Assembly (NCBI RefSeq): GCF_009905375.1 | Contig: NC_133648.1 | Coordinates: forward strand, 308,342,565-308,406,564 | DNA length: 64,000 nucleotides | From: Apium graveolens | Lineage: Eukaryota; Streptophyta; Magnoliopsida; Apiales; Apiaceae | Direction of reading: 5' to 3' | Shown here: positions 21,661 to 33,200 of the stretch, piece after piece | How the letters are laid out: every line of letters begins with the position of its first letter | How positions within the stretch are numbered: position 1 is the stretch's first letter | The notes under the pieces: model-generated | Seen by the model: only the letters and a program-made list of their open reading frames with translations | The model's database searches: none | What the model was told of the DNA's origin: nothing | Made by a program: the position numbers and the translations under genes

Positions 21661-23985
21661 ATTTAGAGGAGTTTTGGTTTGATTTTTATAAAAGAAAAAG
21701 AGTTTAAAAGGGTTTTCTTGTTAAGAATTGAGTGAAGATAGGATTTAAAGGTAGAATTTGACTTTGCATATTAATTTAAGAGTTGCATGCTATTTGTTTG
21801 ATTAGGGTCGAATAAGGCTTGGATTTGTAAGAAAGAAATAGTTTTTAAACTACTTGTTTGGTTGATGAGATTTGTGATTTGATAACTTATTGCTTGTGAC
21901 CTTATTTTGATTCTAATTTTGTGGTATGAATGGATGGTATGGCAACATTTAATTAATTTAAGTCTTAATAAAGCTAGGATAAAAATCTAGATTATGCATG
22001 ATGACAATAAGTGGTTTCATGTTGATTTATTGGCTTGGTTCCATTATTTTTGTTCGAGTTTTGGTATTAAAAAGAAAAGGATGATTCGTTTCGATATAAG
22101 GTTATATAAGTAAGGTTTGGAGTATTAAGGTATAGTATGTTATGTGATATCGTTGAGTCATACTATGTGATTCGAAGATTAATTCTAAATTTGGAGTATA
22201 CGAGTATATCGTAATGCATGCTACGTGAATATGGTCAAGTATATACTTGATATGTGTTATGTGAGTATACTATGATTATGCATGAGTATACGAGTTAAGT
22301 GTTATCGTGATATGGGGAAATTGTTAGGCGTTCTGAGAAACGTTGAGTGTCGAGTAAGTTGCTGATTAGGGATTCTGTTTTGGATTGTAGATTCGGTTAA
22401 CGGAGGCATTCAGGCTAGGAAAGGGAAAGGAATTCTAGGTGGCAGTGGTTCAGTTTCAGTAAAGCAGGAAAGCGATTTAAGGCAAGTAACTCTGCCTTCT
22501 CTTGTGAATTGTTTATAGAGAGGAAATTATTGATGCCATGATTAACTAGAGGCTTTTTATTGCAATTGTGATATACCTGTTATTGATTCTGAGAAACCCT
22601 GATATTTTTCTTTTAACAATTTGATATCAGACCCTGTTCGATCCTTTGTAGTAATCCTGTTGACTCGAACACTGAATATCGTATTATTTCTTTTGTTATC
22701 TTATGATATCGTAAACCCTGAAAGATCCTTTATGAATTCCCTTGCTTAATGTCTTGATCAATCTAAATTCTTCGTTAACCCGTGAACCCCGTCATGAGTT
22801 GATCTTTGAAACTCTTCTAACTAGGAACTAGTATACCCTGTTTGTCTTTTGATCCAGCTTCCTTGGTATTGATCCCTGTTTACGCTTGATTCGTTCACTT
22901 TCCTTGAAATCTTGAATTGAACTTAAGAATAATTTTTGACTTGATTGAGTCCAAATGATTTCACATTCTTGGTAATGTTAAAATGAATTTAGTCAACTCT
23001 TTTCCTTTTTCCAATACAAAGGTTTTCCAAACGAATTTCTGTTGGATTGGATAGAGACGTAGAGGCTAGTAGGACTAGTCCAGACACATAAGAGGCTACT
23101 GGGGCTAGTCCAATATAAGGCTATAATTCCATAGGTACCATAATGACCAGGTGGAGGTCGGTACGAGCTGATCACCCCTATTATAATTTAAAGATGGATA
23201 TTCCAATCAAGGGTTCTCTTATACTCTATAAAGATGAAAATGTTTATATACTTTGAGAAGTTGCTCCTTATTCTTTAAAACATGAAATGAAATGAAATGG
23301 AACAACTCGAGTCTTCATTTTGATTTTAATGTTAAGAACCCTGTCACTTTACATTGATGATAAGTTTCAAAGTTTGAATGATTGTTTCCTTCTGTTGAGA
23401 AACACTTTGAAGTTCTGCTAATGATTTGAGATGAATGTCGGCTTTCACACTAACCTGAGCCTTGATTAATGAAATCCCAAATCCTTCTTCATAACCCTTT
23501 CATAGCCAGAGATAGAAATTTTCCACCTAGATATATAAAGTAGAATACCTCGTATATTGATATTGATATTGTTAGTGCATTATATAACTGTTTATATATT
23601 TACTTGCTGAGCTTCTTTGCTCAGATATTTTTCTAACCATGGCAGTTAAGAGAAAAGATGGCCATACTTGTGTTGTAGGTTTCCAGATGCCAGAGCAAGT
23701 AGCAGTATGAGTGAGCAAGCGTTTGAGTTGGAAGAATTGTATAAGTTGGTTTAGATACAATGGGGTATTTGTCGGTTCCATGTCGGAAGTGAATAAATTT
23801 GAATTAATTATTATTTTGGGTTGTAATATATTTATTCTAGTTAGTAGTTGTAATCTTGTGTCATACTTAATCCTGTTTAGATCCTGTTAGTGTTTAATCG
23901 GGGTTTATTATATCCGCTGTTATTATATTAGTTAATGGTGTGTGGGTCCTCATTTCCTAACCCTGAGATTGAGGGCGTCACAAGT

Positions 23986-24000
23986 TAGTATCAGAGCCAC
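23986..24000 (+). other. Primer-binding site of gypsy B
   Basis: TAGTATCAGAGCCAC matches the initiator-Met-tRNA type primer site TGGTATCAGAGC with one change, three bases after the LTR end. Confidence 0.8.
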
Positions 24001-24147
24001 GGGATCTAGTTCCTGAGACAAGTTAGGATAAAAGGGTATTTGGGTATATATATTACGAGAGTGTTTCGAATCATTTAGAGTTGAGTTAGACTATTAGGTA
24101 TAGTCTAAGTAAAGTGAATAGGTCAAGGTAGCAACTAGAGTTAGGGT

Positions 24148-24723
24148 GTGGAGTCAGATGAAGTCTTATTTAACCCAAATGCTGCTTCTTGGTTGCTGTT
24201 TTGTGATTTATCTCAGGACCCCAGTAGTGGTAGTGATTTCGATTCAGATATTAGTGTGACTGGTACCCCAGTGGACCCTATTCTGCCCTCTTCAGAGGAG
24301 CCTGTATATGTTAGTTCAGACCCTGAAGAGGATCCATCAGAGAGCAGTGAGGTCCCTATGCAGGTGTCTCCCCTGAGACCCATTCCAGATATTCCATCCA
24401 TTGAGCGAGAGCCTACTATGCCTGCTAGGACTGTGCATGCCCATATTGGAGGCAAGTTAACCCAGGATCGAGACTTTGTTTACTCCCGCATTCCTGAGTT
24501 GCAAGCTTTGGTGGATAGGCTGGCTTGAAAGTCTAGGAAGAGGACTTCAGTTATGGAGGATGCGTGGAGAGTCCGGATTCAGATGGTGGAGCACGTTTCC
24601 CGGAGGAGATTGGACGAGGGACCATCTACTAGTGATGCAGAGGCTGAGGCCAGGAGGGTTCATAAGATTATTCATTGGATGTTGAATGTGTTGAGAGAGA
24701 TTCTAGATTCATGTGATGAGTGA
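24148..24723 (+). pseudogene. Extra ORF of element B, between primer site and gag
   Basis: About 190 codons read in one frame, broken by a single TGA at 24526-24528; the same frame continues for 65 more codons. The first half is acidic and proline/serine-rich (SSDPEEDPSESSEVPMQVSP). The second half is charged and probably helical (SRKRTSVMEDAWRVRIQM, then ARRVHKIIHWMLNVLREIL). It has no zinc knuckle or gag motif and lies about 580 bases before gag. The first codon is GTG, so a start ATG has been lost or lies further up. Families A and C carry an ORF of the same design in the same place. The function is unknown. Confidence 0.7.
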
Positions 24724-25299
24724 GTTGGTGATGAGTAAGTGGGACATCTGGTAGAGCCCATGGCAGTTGTTCTTTGTTTGTTTCATTTCAGTGCTGGTAG
24801 TCTTTGGGATACTTGGTCAGATGTCGGGATCCCTTTTTCTTTTCATGTTGTATTTCAGAACTAGTGTTGGTTGCAGTAATAGTAGTAGTAGTAGTTAGGT
24901 AGAAGTTAGGGGTAGATATGGGGATATTTTCCAGTTTTTCTTCTGTTTAACCCGGCTATATCATTATACCTTATTCCAGAACTATTGTACTTGAACTTCT
25001 CTGTTTATGCACTGTTGAAACCTCACATAAATCTTTCATCTTATTTTATATTTTGGACCCTGGAAATCTTTATAAACTGTTTTACATACCATATCTCTAA
25101 ATAACCGTGTTAAATACCTTGTAAGTCATACCCAGTATCATGTGAGAACCCTAACTGATAAGACAATTATGTAGTAATAGGATTACATGCGCAACTGGGT
25201 AATACTTAAAACCTGCAAAGCTATTTCTAAAAGATTTCTATTCATATGTATGCCATGCTATCGTATTGCTAAATAATTGCTCAATCAGGTTTGTAAGAA
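24724..25299 (+). other. Element B leader between extra ORF and gag
   Basis: No coding sequence is seen. A short TAG-repeat microsatellite occurs near 24875-24897. The region corresponds to the 400-580 bp gap between extra ORF and gag in the other families. Confidence 0.6.
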
Positions 25300-26276
25300 G
25301 TGGCCACTTTTCTGAATCACCAAGAAGAAGAAACTCAAACCCAAGATCAAGTACAAAACCAAGATACACATATGATGAACCGACTTTTTCAACTTTTGCA
25401 ATAACCCTCAGTCCCTAAAGTCAGTAATTTCAAGCGATTTCAATCTGTACATCCCCAAGAGTTTCTAGGATTGCCCGACCCCATTAAATCTCAGTCTTGG
25501 TTGAGGGAAATTGAGAAAGATTTTGAGTTAGCAGAAGTTAAGCATGATAGGAAGGCGCAATACGCGAGTTATTATCTTAGGGATGAGGCTAGTTATTGGT
25601 GGGAATCTTCTAAGGCGTTGCTGGAAGGGAAAGTTATAACCTGGGAGAAGTTTACAGAGATCTTCTTAGCGAAGTATTTGTAAGTTATATGCAAGACCAG
25701 TTGGAAATGAGGGTTTTGAATCTGAGACAAGAGAATATGTCCGTGGCTGAATATGAAGTGAAGTTTTCGGAGTTAGCAAGGTTTGCGCCAGAGTATGTGA
25801 ATACCGAAGCAAAGGAGGCCAAAATATTTCAGCAAGGGCTGAAATCAGGGATTCGAAGTCAGGTGACTCTTCTTGAAATAAGGAATTATGTTGTGTTAGT
25901 ACAGAAGGCCATGACTGTAGAAGGAGAAAGAGAAGCAACTAAGAGGGAAAGTGAAGGAAAGAAGATGAAGTTTGAGGAATCTGAACATGATCAAGGAAGT
26001 TCTAAGTTTGGAGGGAAGTTTGGAAAGAATGCTGGAAATCAGAACCAGAAGTTTCAGAAGTTCGATCCCGGGAATGGAAACAAGAAGAATCATTTCCAGA
26101 AGATGGGACAACTAGTGAAGGATATAGACCTCAGGTCCAGAAGTGCAAGGTTTGTGGAAAGCGACACTCGGGGAGGTGCAGCAAGCAGAACGTGACTTGT
26201 TTTAAGTGTAACCAGGAAGGACACTACTCAACGGAGTGCCCAGGTGGTGCAGGAAAGCCAAAGATAACTTGTTTTA
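25300..26276 (+). pseudogene. Element B gag, 5' part, split by element A1
   Basis: Gag begins around a GTG at 25300 that probably replaces the original ATG. Stops occur near 25400 and at 25681, and the frame changes near 26110. The capsid-like retrotransposon gag domain is clear (WLREIEKDFELAEV, EASYWWESS, EYEVKFSELARFAP, FQQGLKSGIR). Near 26150-26240 come a short knuckle (CKVCGKRHSGRC) and a normal CCHC knuckle (CFKCNQEGHYSTEC). A third knuckle starts at the end of this block and is completed only at 40270, on the other side of inserted element A1. Confidence 0.88.
26272..26276. other. Left target-site duplicate of A1 (TTTTA)
   Basis: These five bases precede the TGTAACACC terminus of A1; the identical five bases follow its other terminus at 40270-40274. 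They are a perfect gypsy-type 5-bp target duplication. Confidence 0.95.
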
Positions 26277-29200
26277 TGTAACACCCCCAGATCCGGGGTC
26301 AGGGATCCGGGTCATCACGGTCTTTCTTTCCACAATATCACTTCACTTAATTAATAATAAATAACCTTATGTTGTGACCCCACTCTAACACACACCACAA
26401 CCCGTTATAGTCTCAGAGATGAAATTGAAATAAGTACAAGTCCTTGAATCCACAATTTAAAAGTTATTACAACCCAAAATGATTACTTGATAAATTTACA
26501 GTTAATTGCCATTATCTGCCACAAGTTATAATTATACAATATTTGGTTCCCAAAAGTGGAATGCCTGATCTACCAATAGATCTACCTGTGCAGCTATAGC
26601 AGCTACAACATCAACGGGAAGACGCGGGACGCTTCCAACACGCTTGCGATGGGTCTGCTTGAGTCTGGCCATCTTTCCTAACTGTTGTTGTGTGATGAAG
26701 AAATGAAGCAAGAGTGAGCATTACAGCTCGCAAGATAATATATAGTGTAAACAATAATGCAAGTATCTAAATGGATAACTTACTAGAATCCTTTATCAAG
26801 TGTAAGGTAATTACTTACTGGATATAAGCTTAAAGGAAGATGAATTTACCAATTACTTCACTATACTTATACCATTTTTAGAAATCTACTTGAACTACTA
26901 CTGTTCAAAGTATAATAAGTTTCAAAAGGTCATCCTATAGATGAGACCACAAGTTAAAACTTGAATATATTCAATCTTTGAAATATTTTTAAAGGAAATG
27001 AAGTTACGAGATACTTCATTCAATGGAAACACCATTATAACTGTTTGACCCTGTCAATGCTTCGGCAACCACCCATTCGTAGCCTTTCGATCGAAATGCT
27101 ACGGATAGTGTTGCAGAATTATCCAACTGGATGATGAACTCATTACGGGAGTTTGTCGCGCCAGGAAGACCACTTACGATGATCAGTCGCAGTAGTACAA
27201 CCCCACCATTTTCTACATGTAGAGGAGAACCTGTCGGATTTACTTGTCAACCGAACACTAGACTCCTAAGGAATGTACCGTCTTGCGGAACTTCCAGGCC
27301 ATTTGGGCCAATATAATAAGGCTGGGCCGGCGCCACTCGACCACTTACGCTACTCCTAGTTCAGATGAAATCCATGACTCTGAAACGTAAAGCTCGTCCC
27401 CACTTTCCCCAAGTAGAAACTTGTTGATACGGCTCCACCAAGAAGTCGTATCTAGTTGGAAAGGAAAACTCACCGATATTTCCCAGGCGATGCCTGTTAA
27501 TGGATTAACTTGTTCCAAGAATTTTACTTTCCGAGTATTGGGTAAGTAATCAAAAACTCTTTTATCAAAATAGCAACCTTATTGCGAATATAAAACACAC
27601 CACGGAGCCGGATCCCTTAGGTTTTGAGCGAATATTTAAATCCCCTTTGAAAGGAAGATCTTAAATATATACAAAAATGAGTTTTTGAGGCCCGCTCTAA
27701 CTTTTAAAAATCATTTTGAAGGCTCGCAAACATTTTTAAGAATGTTTGGAGTAATGCTGATTTAATGAAATAAATCACTCCCAATTTATTAGAAAATATC
27801 TGAATATTATTATATAAATAATATTCTCATAAAGAATAATCTTTTTAAAAATAATTGAAGTAGAAGTTTTAAAACTTATACTTGCAATGTATATTAAATA
27901 ACCAAAGATATACTTATACGAAAGTACTATCTTTATTTGAATAATCAAAAGTGAGTTTGATTATCGACACATTATTCTTTAATAAAATTAAGAATAATAA
28001 TTAGTAAATAATCAGAATCATAAGTCCTCGAATGAATATTCAAATAATAATATTCATTAATAAATTAAGCGGAGTCATAAGTCCTCGAATGAATATTTAA
28101 AATAATATTCATTAATAAAATAAACGGAGTCATATGTCCTCGAATGAATATTCAAAATAATATTCATTAATAAAATAAAGTTATCGAATAAACCTTATTC
28201 GATTCATCATTTTTAAAACTATATCTATATATACATACATAAATATATAATATACTCGGGAGCATCGACTCCCGGTTTTAGAAAAATGTTCACCTCTGGG
28301 TCCCCTGTACTAAGGGTATATGTAATTACTACTTATCTCTAGTATAGGTATTATCAACTGAATCAACAGATATATGTATCAAGATTATGAAACAGGCATG
28401 CATATATAACATATCACATGCTACAATATCTCGCAAGAATTTGCTAATTTAACCATCATGCATCTATCACAAGATAATGCATATACATATGTATACATCA
28501 CAACAATAGTATAACGGATAGAAAACTTGCCTGAGCGATTGGGGGTTATAAATGGCTTGGGACGAGTCTGGTAACCTATAAACAACATATAAGTTGGAAT
28601 TAAACCAAAGTCACTTATAAATCTATACTTTAACCAATTTAGACACTAACGCTCGCTTTGCGCTTACTGATTCTCTTAAGTCGCTCGAGTACCCTCAGCT
28701 CCACCATTTTTAATAAATTAATCATTAAGAGTTTTAAGGCGATTCTTTCGCGAGTGTCTTACCAACTGCCTAATACACTTTACATAAATGTTTCATACTC
28801 CAATTAGTCCTTTTAGGTCTTTAACTTATGTTTCAAAGTAAGGCGAGGGGTAATGGTTCGTTCGCGAAACGCCGTTACTTAAAACGGTCGTTTCTCCTAA
28901 ACCGTACATCGGAATCAAACGAACTACATATCAAAACGAAGCTCGTAACATGAACTATCTATTCATGGCAATGGGCAAAACCTAACAGTGAGTTTACGGG
29001 TCCTAATGTTAAGAACAAAAACAGTCTAAAGTAAATCGGACATTACGACGGCTATGTTTACGCGATTACCCAAATTTATACCACTCCAAATCAACCCACA
29101 ATCAACATCCCAATCAAAACTCCATCCATACTTCACCATAAAAGCCCCAACAACTCAACATTATCAATTTATACTATTCTCAAACATGAATTTAAACTAT

Positions 29201-30204
29201 ACTTTAATTCATTAATCAACAATCCAAGAATTACAACTCCAAAAACTTCACAAAACCAACTAACCTCTACATACACAACAATCAAGCCTCTCATGAATTA
29301 TAACAACAAAACTAAACCTAATACTCACGTAAAGTTAGGGTTTGGAGGGGTTATACCTTCCTTGGAGAGTGGAGAATCAAGTAATTAGCTTGGAATCACC
29401 CTTAAAAGTCCTTATCCAAGCTTAATCTAAACAAAAACTCAAGAACAAAAATTTTAGTTCTTGAAAAACACTATTCACCATCTTCTTCCATTATTTTTAG
29501 GAAGAGATTGTGAATGATTTAGGAGGTCAAACTTATAGGATAGCTATATCTATGCATAAGGAGTCTTAGATAATTACCTTGCTAATTAACAAAGCTTGGA
29601 ACTAGGATTTTGAATTTTCTTTCTTTGAAAAAGACAAGAAGCCGAGAGCTTTGATGAAGAAGGTGAGATAGCTTTGTATTTTTGGTGAAAATGAATTGTT
29701 GGTTGACTTGGTGGATTTGTTTTGTTTTGTTTTATTACCTTTTACCATGGTAACTTTTGTGTGGTTCTAAATCAACCAACAACACACTTTGCTTTGGTCA
29801 TGCTTATGTCACCATGTGATGTCACCCTCCCACCTTTGTCCTCTTCTTATTGGTTTGATGACATCATCCCCACTAACCTCTTTGATTAGCTTCTAATTAC
29901 TTGGCTAATGACCGCTGATCTGTTATACGGTTCGCTTAACTTTCGTTTTCGTTTATCATTTGAGGGATCATACCCGGGATCTTATTACATGGGTTCCCTT
30001 AACCTTTATCAATACATTATATTCCTTTTATGATCCTCTCTTAAAACCCTTGAATTTAAATCCTTTTTATCCTGTTACCTTATACTTAATTCTTTCGATA
30101 TCTGGTGGATTTTCAGGAAAAATCAAAGTGTTCGGATTTGGAATATCAGCAAAAACACTATTTATAAGGGTTACACAAAAGTTCAAAATTTTGGGGTTAT
30201 TACA
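26277..30204 (-). repeat. A1 3' LTR
   Basis: It is 3928 bp with termini TGTAACACC and GTTATTACA as read on the plus strand. Compared with the 5' LTR it lacks about 110 bp near 30140, a segment that the other A-family LTRs retain, so this is a deletion here. It holds the triple palindromic repeat at 28014-28179 and a GC-richer module at about 27060-27410. Short open frames inside it are not genes. Confidence 0.95.
28014..28179. repeat. Three tandem ~57-bp palindromic units in A1 3' LTR
   Basis: Each unit has the order GAGTCATAAGTCCTCGAATG, then a near-palindrome of the type AATGAATATT...AATATTCATT, then an AT-rich spacer. Starts are near 28014, 28071 and 28127. The same array occurs at the same place in the other three A-family LTR copies. 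Confidence 0.9.
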
Positions 30205-30223
30205 GTCTCCCCTCCTTAAAAGG
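30205..30223 (-). other. A1 polypurine tract
   Basis: On the minus strand the run AAGGAGGGGAGAC abuts the 3' LTR, the usual plus-strand primer position. Confidence 0.85.
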
Positions 30224-30237
30224 ATTCCGTCCCGGAA

Positions 30238-33200
30238 TCAAATAGAAAATAAACGGGGGTACTTTTCTAGCATTGCGCTCTCTAGTTCCCAAGTTGATTC
30301 TTCCACATTATGATTCTGCCATAGCACTCTGACTAGCTTGATCACTTTGTTCCGAAGCACCTGCTCCTTCTTATCCATAATCTTTACTGGTTTCTCCACG
30401 TAAGTCAGATCTGGTTGCATATCCACATGCTCGTACTCCACTATGTGTCTGGCATCCCGATGATACTTCCTTAGCATTAACACATGGAACACATTATGAA
30501 CTTGTTGTAGGTTCGGGGGTAAGGCTAGCTCGTAAGCCAACTTCCCAATCCGTCTTAGTATCTCAAAAGGTCCAATATATCTTGGGCTTAGTTTTCCTTT
30601 CTTTCCGAATCTCATTAACCCCTTCCAAGGGGATACTTTTAGTAGTACTAAGTCCTCTACTCCATACTCCTTGTCCTTTCGGGCTAGGTCTCCATATTTC
30701 TTCTGTCTGTCTTGGGCTGCTACCAGCCGTCCTCTGATGAGATCCACTATATCTTTGGTGCTTTGGACCACTTCGGGTCCGAGCATCTTCCGCTCTCCTA
30801 CTTCATCCCAGTATATGGGAGATCGACACCTTCTTCCGTACAGGGCCTCATAAGGCGGCATTCCGATGCTAGCATGAAAGCTATTGTTATAAGAAAATTC
30901 GATCAACGGCAAGTGATCATCCCAACTTCCTTTAAAGTCTATTGCACAGACTCTCAACATATCCTCTAGTGTCTGGATGGTCCTTTCACTCTGCCCATCC
31001 ATCTGGGGATGGTACGCGGTACTCATATTTAACTTGGTCCCCACACATTCTTGAAAGCTCTTCCAAAATCTGGAGTTGAATCTGGGGTCTCGGTCTGAGA
31101 CAATGGACGCTGGGACTCCATGTCGCGTCACTATTTCCTTAAGGTAAATGTCCACCAGTCTATCGACTGTGTATCTCTCATTGATAGGAATGAAATAAGC
31201 TGACTTTGTCAGTCGGTCTATAATCACCCATATGGCATCATGGTTGGCTTTCGTCCTTGGTAAACCGACAATAAAATCCATGGCTATCTGTTCCCATTTC
31301 CATTCGGGAATCTCCAGGGGTCGTAAGAGTCCACTGGGTCTCTGGTGCTCTGCCTTTACTCTTTGGCAAGTCAAATATTTGCTTACCCATTCTGCTACGT
31401 CCCTCTTCATGTTGGGCCACCAGTAATATTCCTTCAAATCCTTATACATCTTGGTGCTTCCCGGGTGAATGGAATATCTTGAACTATGGCTTTCATCCAA
31501 AATCTCATCTTTAAGCTCTTGAACGTTCGGAACCCAAATCCGGTAGGAGTACCTCATTATCCTTTTATCATCTTTCTCAGTATGGGTCTCTTCTCCAGTC
31601 ATTGACTCTCTGCCTTCATTCATTATTTTCTCTTGGCACAAACTGATCTTTTCCAATAACTCTGGCTGCATTGAGATCTCAAACAGCTTTTCAGTTCCGG
31701 TTCCGGTTACCTTTACTTCTATTTCCATCCTCTCGAAATCCTTTAACAATTCTTCCGAAGTCATTATCATTCTGAGTCTTTCCTTTCTACTAAGGGCATC
31801 AGCCACCACATTGGCTTTCCTCGGATGATAGAGAATCTCACAATCATAGTCCTTGATTAGCTCTAACCATCTCCTCTGGCGCATGTTGAGCTCTTTCTGC
31901 GTAAATATGTACTTGAGGCTCTTATGGTCTGTGAAAATCTCGCATTTCTCTCCATACAAGTAGTGCCTCCAAATTTTTAGGGCAAAAACTATTGCTGCGA
32001 GCTCAAGGTCATGAGTAGGATATCTAATCTCGTATTCCTTCAGTTGTCTCGACACATACGCAATCACTTTACCGTGCTGCATAAGCACACACCCTAATCC
32101 TTTGTGCGACGCGTCACTATATATCACAAAATCTCCTTTTCCGTCTGACAATGCCAACACCGGGGCCGTTACCAACCTTTTCTTTAATTCCTGAAAACTG
32201 TTCTCGCATTTCTCCGTCCATTCAAACTTCTCTGTCTTACGAGTAAGTCGTGTCAAAGGGGCTGCGATCTTCGCAAAGTCCTGTACAAATCTACGATAGT
32301 AGCCGACCAATCTTATGAAACTCCTTACCTCTGTGGGTATGGTTGGCCTTTCCCAATTTGAGACCGCCTCTATCTTGGAGGGGTCGACCAATACTCCTTC
32401 TTTATTGATCACATGTCCTAAAAACTGTACTTAATCCCGCCAGAATTCACACTTCGAGAATTTGGCATATAACTGTTCCTCTCTGAGTATTCCTAGAGCT
32501 ATCCTCAAATGCTCTGTATGCTCTGCCTCAGTCCTTGAGTAGATTAAAATATCATCGATAAAAACTATCACACACTTGTCCAAGTACTTCTTGAATACTC
32601 TGTTCATTAAGTCCATGAAAGCCGCTGGGGCGTTGGTTAATCCAAAGGACATTACCAAGAACTCATAGTGCCCATACCTGGTACGGAACGCTGTCTTGGG
32701 AATATCTTCGGGTTTAATCTTTAGTTGGTGATATCCAGTTCTCAGGTCAATCTTGGAAAAATAAACAGCATCCTTTAGCTGGTCGAACAGATCGTCTATT
32801 CTAGGTAACGGGCACCTGTTCTTTATGGTTAGCTTGTTCAACTCTCGATAGTCGATGCACAGCCTCATGCTCCCATCCTTCTTCTTAACAAATAACACTG
32901 GTGCTCCCCACGGAGACACACTGGGTCTTATCATACCCTTATCCAAAAGTTCCTGCAATTGGGTAGCTAATTCCTTCATTTTTAATGGGGCTAACCGGTA
33001 AGGTGCTTTTGAAACTGGCGCCGTCCCTGGGGCCAACTCAATAGCAAATTCAATCACTCTATCGGGTGGTAATCCCGAAAGGTCTTGTGGGAATACGTCT
33101 TCAAATTCGTTGACTACCGGAATATCTTGTAAGTTGGGCACCTCATTCTGCGTGTCCACCACATAGGCTAGGTAAGCCTCATTTCCTTTTCGTTGCACCC

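Larger units (their letters stand above)
20039..23982 (+). repeat. Gypsy element B 5' LTR (3.9 kb)
   Basis: It starts TGTAGCGAC inside copia D gag and ends GGCGTCACA directly before a tRNA-Met primer site. A length of 3944 bp is very long for a plant LTR but matches the other gypsy LTRs here. It contains a diverged duplication (about 20190-20440), a TATA box at 20995, a CT microsatellite, a 41-bp tandem array and a GC-richer repeat block at about 23045-23180. The left target flank is GAGAC. The 3' LTR is not in the window. Confidence 0.85.

Noticed and set aside
27131..27316. 61-codon frame repeated at 37084-37269
   Set aside because: It recurs because both are A1 LTRs; it falls in the GC-richer module, has no homologue and is absent from A2.
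29960..30313. Hydrophobic frame at the A1 3' LTR border (also near 39913 and 61940)
   Set aside because: It spans the LTR/polypurine tract border; no conserved codon pattern.
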